This document shows positions 16,900 through 25,759 of a stretch of 64,000 bases of DNA, piece by piece. Numbering within the stretch: the first letter of the stretch is position 1; the number at the start of each line of letters is the position of its first letter. The translations under genes and the position numbers were made by a program. Where the stretch lies: positions 177,164 to 241,163 of the forward strand of contig DAHWUP010000001.1 in the NCBI GenBank assembly GCA_027334565.1. Reading direction: 5' to 3'. The notes beneath the pieces are model-generated. The model was given only the letters and a program-made list of their open reading frames with translations, ran no database searches and was not told the DNA's origin. This stretch comes from Candidatus Levyibacteriota bacterium (GTDB lineage: Bacteria; Patescibacteria; Microgenomatia; Levybacterales; UBA12049).

Positions 16900-17433
16900 T
16901 TAACGTAATTTTTCTATTTCTAAAAGTATTTCTTTAAGAATCGGAATATCCACCAACATGTCTGCCGACTGAAAGAATTCATCCAGCTTAATTCTTACTT
17001 TTTTCTCGTATTCCAACGCCTGCAAAGCTCGTTCAAGTTTATCGACCTGCTTTACAAACCTTGCTTCCTTGCTTTTATTTTCGGAATACTCTTTAAACAA
17101 AGAATCATACACTTTACCTCCGATCAAACCGGTGATCTCTTCGACAGCTTTCGATTCGTTAAGCAATTTCTCCTCATATCCGGGCAAATAACCCTTTGCG
17201 TCAAATTTGATCAAATCTCCGACCTTTGCTTCACCGATGTCGTGCACCAAGGCCATTTTTACACATTTATTTGCATCGATGCCCGCTTTTTCGGCCAGGA
17301 CCAAACTCATGACGGCGACCCTAAAGGAATGGTCCGCAACGCTTTCCGGGTCCGGTATATGATGTTTTATCCAACCGGTTCTTTTAATCGATTTTAATTT
17401 ACCGACCTCCTCTAAAAATTGAATAATGCCCAT
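16900..17433 (-). CDS. HD-domain phosphohydrolase (YfbR/HDDC2-like)
   Basis: 177 aa. The metal-binding pattern is H35 (VADHSFRVA), the HD doublet in ALVHDIGEAKVGD (about residues 64-76), and a distal Asp in VKQVDKLERALQA (about 130). This matches YfbR/HDDC2-type 5'-deoxynucleotidases. The predicted role is hydrolysis of (d)NMPs to nucleosides. Start at ATG 17433: the extended -10 TGCTATAAT ends 9 nt upstream. A GTG directly before the ATG is also in frame. Confidence 0.88.
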   Translation of the reverse strand: MGIIQFLEEVGKLKSIKRTGWIKHHIPDPESVADHSFRVAVMSLVLAEKAGIDANKCVKMALVHDIGEAKVGDLIKFDAKGYLPGYEEKLLNESKAVEEITGLIGGKVYDSLFKEYSENKSKEARFVKQVDKLERALQALEYEKKVRIKLDEFFQSADMLVDIPILKEILLEIEKLR

Positions 17434-17476
17434 CACCTTTTAATTATAGCAAACAAATAATGTCTTATATTCCATC

Positions 17477-17504
17477 TTGACAGAACTATCAACTTATTTA
17501 TAAA
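17477..17504 (+). promoter_or_regulatory. Promoter of the 17515 gene
   Basis: -35 TTGACA (17477-17482), 16-nt spacer, -10 TATAAA (17499-17504), then 10 nt to the ATG at 17515. The predicted leader is 3-4 nt. Confidence 0.65.
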
Positions 17505-17514
17505 TTAATATTAG

Positions 17515-17982
17515 ATGACGATAGAGGCCTCCGCCTTTAGCCCTGCCCTATCCAGAGCACTCGGTTTACCGGACGGGTCGCTTGCTCCCCCTGACCTTAC
17601 CTCGGATGAAAAAGGAAGTTATTCGGAAATCAAAGTTGCGACAGCTTTAATGGATCATCCGGAAATTTCTAGGGTGACCATGACCGAACATTATAGTCCC
17701 GACGACATGCGCGGCCGCGACATAATAATTTTATTTAAGGATGAACTCGAAAGAGATCCTGTTTTCATTCAGGTAAAATCAAGTCATAATGGAGCGGATA
17801 TCTACAATAAAAAAACCAAAAAATGGCTTAAGAGACGCGGTTTGAATATGACGACCGAAGAATGGATGGCAATGAATAGAATTATGCTTATCATCGGAAA
17901 CGGAAATACCCCCGAAGAAATCAGGGAAAGTTTCGATGAACAGTTGCATGCGATTACGTCATTAGGTAAAACCAAACATTAA
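17515..17982 (+). CDS. Predicted PD-(D/E)xK-fold protein, paralog of the 15479 gene
   Basis: 155 aa. GSYSEIKVATALMDHP (about residues 34-49) supplies the helix Glu; MRGRDIIILF (about 64-73) and VFIQVKSSH (about 83-91) give the D...QxK motif of a restriction-endonuclease-like fold. A basic segment (KTKKWLKRRG) and a hydrophobic strand (RIMLIIGNG) follow in the same order as in the 15479 protein. It could act on nucleic acid, in defence or repair, or be a catalytically idle structural relative. No partner gene is next to it; the convergent neighbour is an epimerase. Confidence 0.55.
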   Translation: MTIEASAFSPALSRALGLPDGSLAPPDLTSDEKGSYSEIKVATALMDHPEISRVTMTEHYSPDDMRGRDIIILFKDELERDPVFIQVKSSHNGADIYNKKTKKWLKRRGLNMTTEEWMAMNRIMLIIGNGNTPEEIRESFDEQLHAITSLGKTKH

Positions 17983-18020
17983 TCAGTCGCTACCGAAAAA
18001 TTATGGTCCGGCCTTTTTGA

Positions 18021-18749
18021 TCAACTTGACCGCATTATTTTTTTTAATCTTGTCGATATTCGAACAAACTCGTCCGCCGAATCTTTTGGTTTCCAGCCGA
18101 ACGGATTGGAAACATCATGCACTCTTCCCGGATTATCCGACACAGCATATATAACAGCAAAATTTTCCGGAACTTTTTTTGCATTTAGTACCTTCTTTAT
18201 TAAAGAAACGCAGTCGCCGTGCGATAACCAGGCTCCCCTTTCTTCCCTGGGACGATCATTAAGCGAAGGCGAAACGTTCCCGGGATTCACCCCGCCGAAC
18301 CTGATCGCCACCACTTCCATATCGCTTTTGGCAAAATACCGCCCTAAATATTCCATAAAAATCTTATCTGCGCCGTAAGGACTATCCGGAACGGGGGTAT
18401 GGTCGGTCGAAAGAAACGGCTTTGTACCATAAAATGAATCCGCATGTATGGAGCTGGCAACGATCGCTCTTTTTACTTTTGCTTCCCTCGCCGCTTTATA
18501 TAAATTGACGGCCATTTGCGCGTTTTCGGGGTCGATATTTTCATTTTTTAGATTTTCGGTTTGGGAATTCCACGCAAGATGGATTACGGCAAAGTTATCC
18601 CTAAGCTTCGATATAAGTGTCTGATAATCAAGCACATCGATTCCGAGTTTTATATCGATCGGGGTAATTTCATAATCATCGTAAAGACCCTTTTTAAGGA
18701 CTGTTCCGATCACTCCTTCCGAACCTGTAATGGCTATCTTTACCTTCAT
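18021..18749 (-). CDS. NAD-dependent epimerase/dehydratase (SDR), uronate dehydrogenase-like
   Basis: 242 aa extended SDR. The Rossmann motif ITGSEGVIG is at about residues 7-15, the catalytic Ser occurs in VASSIHADS, and YxxxK is YGADK around 123-127. The C-terminal GWKPKDSADEF is typical of uronate dehydrogenase-like members, but sugar-nucleotide epimerases remain possible. Start at ATG 18749, 8 nt after extended -10 TGCTATAAT; a TTG two codons upstream is in frame. Confidence 0.85.
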   Translation of the reverse strand: MKVKIAITGSEGVIGTVLKKGLYDDYEITPIDIKLGIDVLDYQTLISKLRDNFAVIHLAWNSQTENLKNENIDPENAQMAVNLYKAAREAKVKRAIVASSIHADSFYGTKPFLSTDHTPVPDSPYGADKIFMEYLGRYFAKSDMEVVAIRFGGVNPGNVSPSLNDRPREERGAWLSHGDCVSLIKKVLNAKKVPENFAVIYAVSDNPGRVHDVSNPFGWKPKDSADEFVRISTRLKKIMRSS

Positions 18750-18812
18750 TGCCAAAAATTATAGCAGATTCCTTAAATGGAAGATTATAGAACACTCAAA
18801 AAATTTTTAAAC

Positions 18813-20912
18813 CTATTCAACTCTTCCGGTAAAAGTGGATTTTGCCAACATCTGTTGGACGATACTTTGCGGAACTTCTTCGTAATGACTTGGTTCCATA
18901 TAATATGACGCGCGTCCCTGAGACATCGAACGAATGGTGGTCGCATAGCCTGAGAGCTCAGCCAAGGGCACCATTGACAAAATTATGGTCGCCTTTCCCC
19001 GTTCTTCGGTCCCCATGATTTGAGCGCGTTTGGATGAAAGATCACCGATGATATCCCCCATAAATTCGCTCGGGGTGGTAACTTCAACCTTCATGATCGG
19101 TTCCAAAAGCTGTAGGTTTGCTTTTTTGCTCGCCGCCTGCAAGGCCTGTGACGCGGCGATTTTAAACGCAACGTCCGACGAATCAACTTCATGATAGGAA
19201 CCGTCGTAAACGGTCACTTTCATATCGACCATAGGATACCCGAGGAGTATACCGTTTTCCATTGTTTCCTTAACTCCCTTTTGAACCGAGATCACAAATT
19301 CGGCAGGAATTGCTCCTCCCTTGATAGCGTCGACGAATTCAAATCCTTCACCCCGCGGCTTTGGTTCAACTCTTAACCAACAATGACCGTACTGGCCGCG
19401 GCCTCCGGACTGGCGGATATATTTTCCTTCCCCCTCACCCATTACCTTAACGGTTTCTTTGTATGCAACTTGCGGTGCGCCGACATTCGCCAAAACGCCG
19501 AATTCGCGTTTCATCCTGTCAACCATTACCTCAAGCTGTAGCTCTCCCATTCCCGAGATGATGGTTTGATTGGTTTCGTGATTAACTTTGATGCTGAATG
19601 TAGGGTCTTCTTCGGAAAGACGTTTGAGCGCTAAGCCCAATTTTTCCTGATCGGCTTTGGTTTTAGGTTCGATCGCCAACGAAATGACCGGTTCCGGGAA
19701 AGAAATTTTTTCCAATATTATCGGCGCTTTTTCTTCGCATAGGGTATCTCCGGTTCCTGTATCCTTAAGACCGACCAGCGCCACGATTTCACCCGCATAA
19801 GCTTCTTTTATCTCTTCCCTGTGGTTTGCATGCATCAATAAAATTCGGCCGACCCTTTCGGTTTGATTTTTGGTTGAATTGTAAATGTATGACCCCGCCA
19901 ACACTTTTCCCGAATAGACCCGGTAGTAAGTTAGTTTACCGACGTGTGGATCTATTTGTATTTTGAAAGCCAATCCCGCAAACGGTTCGTCCGCCTCGGG
20001 TTTTCTAACCTCGGCCGCGCCTGTTTTAGGATTTTCTCCATGAACTTCACCAACGTCCAAAGGAGAAGGAAGATAGTCAACTACCGCATCCAATAAAGGT
20101 TGAACTCCTTTATTCCTTAGAGAGCTTCCGCAAAAAATCGGTACCAACTTATAAGCGATGACCGCCTTTCTTAAGGCCGTTTTCAGCTCTTCGTCGCTGA
20201 TGGTATCTCCGTTGAGATATTTCTCCGTCAACGTATCGTCGGTCTCGGCAATTTTTTCAACCAGTTTATGTCGATATTCCTCCGCCTGAGCTTTCATGTC
20301 CGCCGGAATTTCAACCACGTCGAATTTTGCACCCAGCTCATCGGAGCCCCAAACATAAGCCTTCATTTCCATCAACTGAACTATCCCTTTAAACGTACTT
20401 TCTGCTCCGATCGGAAGGGCCATGATCAAAGGATTTGCTCCAAGCCGGTCTTCGATGGTTTTAACCGTATGAAGGAAATCTGCGCCTAATTTATCCATCT
20501 TATTTACAAAACAAAGTCTTGGCACTTTATATTTATCGGCCTGTCGCCAGACGGTCTCCGATTGCGACTGTACACCTTCTTCGGCGTCCAAAACAGTGAT
20601 GCCGCCGTCCAAAACTCTTAAGGACCTTTCCACTTCTGCGGTAAAATCGACATGGCCCGGAGTATCGATGATGTTAATGCGGAAGCCTTTCCAGAACGCG
20701 GTGGTTGCGGCCGAAACAATCGTGATCCCTCTTTCTCTTTCCTGTTCCATCCAGTCCATCTGCGTATTTCCTTCATCGATATCGCCGATTTTATGGGTTT
20801 TTCCCGTATAAAAAAGTACCCGCTCGGTGGTGGTGGTTTTGCCCGCGTCGATATGGGCAATGATGCCGATATTTCTTACCTTATCCAATGTTTTTAATCT
20901 ATCCTCAGCCAT
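18813..20912 (-). CDS. fusA: Elongation factor G
   Basis: 699 aa translocation GTPase of normal length. G1 [13 protein letters not shown] (about residues 19-31), [14 protein letters not shown] switch [18 protein letters not shown] (about 82-98) and NKMDK (about 136-140) are intact. Domain IV carries [15 protein letters not shown] and domain V ends normally. A Shine-Dalgarno AGAGGG precedes ATG, and a TACAAT -10-like box sits just upstream, so it may have its own promoter as well as read-through from rpoBC-rpsLG. Confidence 0.98.
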   Translation of the reverse strand: MAEDRLKTLDKVRNIGIIAHIDAGKTTTTERVLFYTGKTHKIGDIDEGNTQMDWMEQERERGITIVSAATTAFWKGFRINIIDTPGHVDFTAEVERSLRVLDGGITVLDAEEGVQSQSETVWRQADKYKVPRLCFVNKMDKLGADFLHTVKTIEDRLGANPLIMALPIGAESTFKGIVQLMEMKAYVWGSDELGAKFDVVEIPADMKAQAEEYRHKLVEKIAETDDTLTEKYLNGDTISDEELKTALRKAVIAYKLVPIFCGSSLRNKGVQPLLDAVVDYLPSPLDVGEVHGENPKTGAAEVRKPEADEPFAGLAFKIQIDPHVGKLTYYRVYSGKVLAGSYIYNSTKNQTERVGRILLMHANHREEIKEAYAGEIVALVGLKDTGTGDTLCEEKAPIILEKISFPEPVISLAIEPKTKADQEKLGLALKRLSEEDPTFSIKVNHETNQTIISGMGELQLEVMVDRMKREFGVLANVGAPQVAYKETVKVMGEGEGKYIRQSGGRGQYGHCWLRVEPKPRGEGFEFVDAIKGGAIPAEFVISVQKGVKETMENGILLGYPMVDMKVTVYDGSYHEVDSSDVAFKIAASQALQAASKKANLQLLEPIMKVEVTTPSEFMGDIIGDLSSKRAQIMGTEERGKATIILSMVPLAELSGYATTIRSMSQGRASYYMEPSHYEEVPQSIVQQMLAKSTFTGRVE

Positions 20913-20984
20913 AAAAATCCCTCTTTAAAATTGTACAATATTTTTTGAAAATTTAGAACCTGAAATGCGAAAAAGCTTTATTGA

Positions 20985-21002
20985 CCCTTCGACAAACTCA
21001 GG
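20985..21002. repeat. REP-like motif between rpsG and fusA
   Basis: An 18-base sequence, CCCTTCGACAAACTCAGG, in the 103-bp rpsG-fusA gap resembles the widespread CCTTCGACAAGCTCAGG-type interspersed repeat I recall from many bacterial genomes. Only one copy was seen in this window, so its status as a repeat rests on memory. Confidence 0.3.
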
Positions 21003-21015
21003 ACTTCTTAAGGCA

Positions 21016-21486
21016 TTAAAAACGAAAATGACTAAATGCCTTATTCGCTTCCGCCATTCTGTGGACCGTATCCCTCTTTTTGATTGCCGCACCCTCGTTT
21101 CTTGATGCTTCTAAAATTTCGGCCGCAAGTTTTTCAAAAAAGTGATGGTAATCTTTATTACTTCTTGCTCTGGCCGCTTCCAAAATCCAACGGATCGCCA
21201 AAGTGATTCTCCTGTCTCCCCTTACTTCTTGAGGAACCTGATAATTTGCGCCGCCTACTCTTCGTGATTTGACCTCTTGTTTTGGACCGACATTATTAAT
21301 CGCGGTTTCAAAAATTTGTAAGGGGTCGCCGTCTTTTTTTAAAAGCTCGAAGCCTTGATATAATGATCTTTCGGCAACCGACTTTTTACCATCCTTCATC
21401 ATTCTATTGATGAATTTGGCAACCAGTTTACTCTGATAAAGTTTATCGTCATTGATTTGTCTCTTGGTTACTTTTCGATGTCTCAT
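21016..21486 (-). CDS. rpsG: Small ribosomal subunit protein uS7
   Basis: 156 aa. MRHRKVTKRQINDDKLYQSK opens the protein; KFINRMMKDGKKSVAERSLY and VGGANYQVPQEVRGDRR are S7 signatures, and HRMAEANKAFSHFRF ends it. It organises the 16S 3' domain. A Shine-Dalgarno GGAAGGA lies just upstream, across the rpsL stop (gap 3 nt). Confidence 0.97.
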   Translation of the reverse strand: MRHRKVTKRQINDDKLYQSKLVAKFINRMMKDGKKSVAERSLYQGFELLKKDGDPLQIFETAINNVGPKQEVKSRRVGGANYQVPQEVRGDRRITLAIRWILEAARARSNKDYHHFFEKLAAEILEASRNEGAAIKKRDTVHRMAEANKAFSHFRF

Positions 21487-21489
21487 GCG

Positions 21490-21969
21490 TTATCCTTCCG
21501 CAGGGGTTGCGGGTGCGGATGATTCCGCTGCCGGCACCGCGCCTGCTACTCTTGCCGGTCCCCCTGATTTTTTCACTCCGTATTTGCTTCTTGAAGACTT
21601 GCGTCCGTCAACCCCCTGAAGATCGAACTTTCCTCTTACGATATGGTATTTAACACCCGGTAAATCCTTAACCCTTCCGCCGCGGACCAATACGATACCG
21701 TGCTCTGCCAAAGAATGTCCGATTCCCTGAATGTAAGCCGTAACTTCGGTACGGTTTGAAAGTTTAACGCGGGCAACCTTTCTTAAAGCCGAATTAGGCT
21801 TTTTAGGCGTCATGGTTTTGACCAAAGTGACCACACCTCTTTTTTGCGGGCCCTCAATGTTTTTATATCTTCGCTCCTTTGCATTAAAGATCCTTCGCAA
21901 AGCGGTTGCCTTAACTTTTTTCGTCTTCCTTTTTCTGCCTTTCTTGGCAAGTTGGCTCAGTGTTGGCAT
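21490..21969 (-). CDS. rpsL: Small ribosomal subunit protein uS12 with C-terminal extension
   Basis: 159 aa, longer than the usual 124-140. The core [18 protein letters not shown], the [17 protein letters not shown] segment and the streptomycin-site region are present. After [11 protein letters not shown] a tail of about 28 residues rich in Ala, Pro, Ser and Glu follows, as with the L3 and L4 extensions in this genome. It lies 25 nt after rpoC and is co-transcribed with it. Confidence 0.96.
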   Translation of the reverse strand: MPTLSQLAKKGRKRKTKKVKATALRRIFNAKERRYKNIEGPQKRGVVTLVKTMTPKKPNSALRKVARVKLSNRTEVTAYIQGIGHSLAEHGIVLVRGGRVKDLPGVKYHIVRGKFDLQGVDGRKSSRSKYGVKKSGGPARVAGAVPAAESSAPATPAEG

Positions 21970-21994
21970 ATTATTAATTTGAAATTATTTGCAA

Positions 21995-24900
21995 TTATAT
22001 CGCTTGCATGGCTTGCGTCTCAACCCCGGTAGATTCCAGCTGTTGAACTTCTCCCGATTGATCCGAATCAACCGGAATCAATCTTCCGATGATAACGTTT
22101 TCTTTTAATCCGACCAATTTATCTTCCGCCCCCTCCAACGCAGCGTCGGTCAATACCTTTGTCGTCTCCTGGAAAGATGATGCCGAAAGCCACGAATCCG
22201 AGAAAAGTGAAGATTTGGTAATTCCCAAAATGGTTTGCCTTCCGGTGGCCGGTTCCCCACCTTGCGATAGTACCTCGGCATTAATTTCTTCAAACCTGGT
22301 CTTTGAAATAAAGTCTCCGGGGATCAATGAGGTATCTCCTACCGTCTCTATGATCACTTTATCGGACATTTTTCTTAATACAACTTCGAAATGTTTATCG
22401 TTAATACCGATTCCCTGAGATTCATAAACCTTTTGCGCTTCGGCTTTAATATATTCCTGCGCCTCGATCTGACCCTTGATCTTAATTATTTCCTTAGGAT
22501 CAAGATAGCCCTCGGCAAGTTGGGCACCCGCTACGATCTCGTCGCCATCGGCAACGTTTAAGGTGGAAGCCAAGGGAACAAAATATTCTCTTTCGTCGAC
22601 AGGTTTAGCTCTTGAAGACCTGACTCTGACAATATACCCGTCCTCGGTTGTCTCTACACTAACCTTTCCGGAAATTTCCGACACGGGGGATAGATTTTTT
22701 GGAGTTCTCATTTCAAATAACTCCTCTACCCTCGGCAACCCTTGCGTAACGTCCGACATTACTACCCCTCCGAAATGCCTGACCCTCATGGTTAACTGAG
22801 TGCCCGGCTCGCCGATACTTTGCGCAGCGATCACTCCGACGGGAACACCCAATTCGACCTTTTTCTTAGTTGAAAAATCCCAACCGTAACATGCTGCGCA
22901 GATTCCATATTCCTGTTTACAGGTGATCGGGCTTCTGACGATTATTTCCGTGATCCCGTCGTCGACAACTTGTTTAACTTTATCTTCGGTGATCTCACCA
23001 TTTGCGGGCACGATTTCCTTCTTAGTTTTTTTGGAAACTATTTTTTCAGCCGCAGTTCTTCCCAAAATCCTGTCTGCGAAACTGGCAGTTCTAACTTGAT
23101 TCTCAGAAATTACGATGCCTTCATGTGTACCGCAATCTTCGGCTCTGATGATCACATCGTGCGAAACGTCGACCAACCTTCGGGTCAGATAACCCGCGTT
23201 CGCTGTTTTTAAGGCCGAGTCTGTCAAGCCTTTTCTTGAACCGCGAGCCGAAGTAACGTATTCGAAAATCGATAATCCTTCCCTAAAGTTGGATTTAACC
23301 GGCAGTTCGACAATTTTACCTAACGGGTCAAGGATCAATCCTCTCATGGCCGATAACTGTTTTAGCTGTTCCTTCCCGGCCCTGGCGCCTTCGGAATCGA
23401 TGATCGTTCTGATGACACTTCCTGCCTGTAAATTATTCCAGGTAAGATCTGCAATTTTATTTGTAGTTTCAAGCCAAATCTCGTTTGAAAGTCTTTTCTT
23501 TTCTTCAACGGTGATTAAACCTTCCTGGTAATCACCCTCTACGCCGGCAACTTTCTTCTCGGCCTCTTGGATAAGCTGGTCTTTTTCTTCGACCATTTCG
23601 TTATCGAACACCGAAACGGATATGCCGGAAATGGTCGAGCCGTAAAATCCTAAAGATTTGATATTATCTATAAGTCTTTCGATCTCCTCTGCCGGGTATT
23701 GTTTAATTGCGGTCGTGATAATTTTCTTGATCCCCGAAGCTTTAACCGCCTCGTTAATAAAACCGAAACCCTGTGGAAGTTTTTCGTTGAACATCAGTCT
23801 TCCGACGGTTGTCTCGATCATCTCGCTGTCGATCTTGACTTGAATCAATTCTCTTAACTTTGTTTTTCCGAGAGAATTAGACAAGAATGCTTCGGTAGGA
23901 TTCATGAAAACCTGAACTTTTTCCTTCCTCAAAGACTCATCCAAGGTAGTTAAATAGAAAACGCCGACAGCCATTTCTTTGTTGGGTAAGGTAATGGGGC
24001 TTCCGTCCGCCGGTTTCAACAGGTTTTCCCTTGGCATCATTAAACTAATTGCTTCCTCCTGAGCTTTCTGTGAAAGCGGAATATGAACGGCCATTTGATC
24101 ACCGTCGAAATCCGCATTGTACCCGGCGCAGACACAAGGATGGAGAGAAATCGCAGATCCTTCGATCAATACCGGATAAAATGCCTGGATTCCTAACTTA
24201 TGCAAGGTAGGCGCACGGTTTAGAAGGACCGGGTGGTTCTTGGTTATTTCTTCCAAAATATCGAATACCTCAGGCGGCCTCTTTTCGATGAATCTTTTTG
24301 CCGATTTGATATTCGGTGCATATCCCCTGACTATCACTTCTCTTAATACGAAAGGTTTGAACATCTCCAAAGCCATTTCTTTGGGAAGCCCGCACTGTGA
24401 CAAATTCAATTCCGGTCCGACGACAATTACCGAACGTCCCGAATAATCGACCCTTTTACCGAGCAGGTTCTGCCTGAATCTTCCTTGTTTACCCCGTAAC
24501 ATATCCGATAATGAGCGAAGGGGCGAAGAAACAACCTGGTTGGACCTCTGTGACGCGTCGATTAAAGAATCGACCGATTCCTGCAACATCCTTTTTTCAT
24601 TGCGAAGGATAATTTCGGGAGCACCTAACGAAATCAGGTGTTTTAATCTGTTATTTCGGTTAATCACCCTTCGGTACAAATCGTTGAGGTCCGAAGTTGC
24701 GAATCTTCCACCTGCCAGCTGAACCATCGGTCTAAGATCGGGCGGAATAACCGGCAACACCGCCATCACCATTGAACGCGGCTCTATTCCGGCTTTTCGC
24801 ATCGCTTCCAAAAGTCTTAAGCGTTTGATGAGTTTAAAATACCTTTGCCCTTTCGACTTGCTGGTTTCGTCTCTGAGTGCCACAATCAATCCCGATAAGT

Positions 24901-25759
24901 CGATCTTTTCTATCAGCTCCATCAGGCCTTCGGCACCGGTTTTAATGGTAAAGAATACCGGAATATCATACTCCAAAATCTTAAAGTACTCGTCTTCGGA
25001 CAAAACGCTCCCGATCTTAAGGCTTTTTATCAGCTTTGAAAGCGCATCCTGGATCTCGTCCAATTTTTTATTTTCCGCTTCCTGTCTTTCGTCAAGCCTT
25101 GCCTGTTTCTGGCGCCTTTGCAAATCTATTTCCTGTTTGATCAGTTCTTTCTGTTCGGGAGTGGTTTTCGTCTTGGTAGCTTCTTTTTCTTTTTCCGATG
25201 ATTCTTTATCCAGTGATTTCTTTTCCTCGTCAACCAGCTTTTTGATCTCGACTTTTCTTTCTTCGATAATTTTTGCCAGCTCCGAAATGGCTTGCTTTTT
25301 CTTTTCGTTATCAAAGTCCGTAACCAAGTATGACGCGTAATAAATGACCGATTCCAGTGCTTTTTGCGACATGTCTAAAATCAGAGACAGCGCCGAGGAA
25401 GATCCCTTGAAGAACCAAACATGTGCAACCGGAGCTGCCAGCGTGATGTGTCCCATCCTTTCCCTTCTGACCCTGGAGAGAGTGACCTCAACGCCGCATT
25501 TATCGCAAATTATCCCGCGGTTTCTGATCCTTTTATATTTTCCGCAATAACATTCCCAGTCTTTGGTAGGTCCGAAGATTCTTTCGTCGAACAATCCGTC
25601 CTTTTCAGGCCTTAAAGTCCTGTAATTGATCGTTTCCGGTTTGGTAACCTCACCGAATGACCAATTCATGATATCATCCTTTGAGGCCAATAATAACTTT
25701 AATGACTTAAAGTCCAAGATCGTGATATCTTTATTTTTTCTGTCGTTATTGTTGTTCAT
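21995..25759 (-). CDS. rpoC: RNA polymerase subunit beta'
   Basis: 1254 aa. The N-terminal zinc ribbon CYCGKYKRIRNRGIICDKC (about residues 50-68), the active-site motif NADFDGDQMAVH (about 547-558) and the bridge-helix/trigger-loop region with RTAN-like GYLTRRLVDVSHDV are clear; the second zinc site is in CKQEYGICAACYG. Start ATG 25759 lies inside the last codons of rpoB (14-nt overlap) with GGAGGT 10 nt upstream. A Lys/Glu-rich coiled insertion lies around residues 165-250. Confidence 0.98.
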   Translation of the reverse strand: MNNNNDRKNKDITILDFKSLKLLLASKDDIMNWSFGEVTKPETINYRTLRPEKDGLFDERIFGPTKDWECYCGKYKRIRNRGIICDKCGVEVTLSRVRRERMGHITLAAPVAHVWFFKGSSSALSLILDMSQKALESVIYYASYLVTDFDNEKKKQAISELAKIIEERKVEIKKLVDEEKKSLDKESSEKEKEATKTKTTPEQKELIKQEIDLQRRQKQARLDERQEAENKKLDEIQDALSKLIKSLKIGSVLSEDEYFKILEYDIPVFFTIKTGAEGLMELIEKIDLSGLIVALRDETSKSKGQRYFKLIKRLRLLEAMRKAGIEPRSMVMAVLPVIPPDLRPMVQLAGGRFATSDLNDLYRRVINRNNRLKHLISLGAPEIILRNEKRMLQESVDSLIDASQRSNQVVSSPLRSLSDMLRGKQGRFRQNLLGKRVDYSGRSVIVVGPELNLSQCGLPKEMALEMFKPFVLREVIVRGYAPNIKSAKRFIEKRPPEVFDILEEITKNHPVLLNRAPTLHKLGIQAFYPVLIEGSAISLHPCVCAGYNADFDGDQMAVHIPLSQKAQEEAISLMMPRENLLKPADGSPITLPNKEMAVGVFYLTTLDESLRKEKVQVFMNPTEAFLSNSLGKTKLRELIQVKIDSEMIETTVGRLMFNEKLPQGFGFINEAVKASGIKKIITTAIKQYPAEEIERLIDNIKSLGFYGSTISGISVSVFDNEMVEEKDQLIQEAEKKVAGVEGDYQEGLITVEEKKRLSNEIWLETTNKIADLTWNNLQAGSVIRTIIDSEGARAGKEQLKQLSAMRGLILDPLGKIVELPVKSNFREGLSIFEYVTSARGSRKGLTDSALKTANAGYLTRRLVDVSHDVIIRAEDCGTHEGIVISENQVRTASFADRILGRTAAEKIVSKKTKKEIVPANGEITEDKVKQVVDDGITEIIVRSPITCKQEYGICAACYGWDFSTKKKVELGVPVGVIAAQSIGEPGTQLTMRVRHFGGVVMSDVTQGLPRVEELFEMRTPKNLSPVSEISGKVSVETTEDGYIVRVRSSRAKPVDEREYFVPLASTLNVADGDEIVAGAQLAEGYLDPKEIIKIKGQIEAQEYIKAEAQKVYESQGIGINDKHFEVVLRKMSDKVIIETVGDTSLIPGDFISKTRFEEINAEVLSQGGEPATGRQTILGITKSSLFSDSWLSASSFQETTKVLTDAALEGAEDKLVGLKENVIIGRLIPVDSDQSGEVQQLESTGVETQAMQAI

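Noticed and set aside
24825..25340. Plus-strand Ser/Phe-rich frame (171 codons) with hydrophobic look
   Set aside because: Antisense to the Lys/Glu-rich insertion of rpoC; a Ser/Phe/Leu-rich frame is the expected mirror of Lys/Glu codons.
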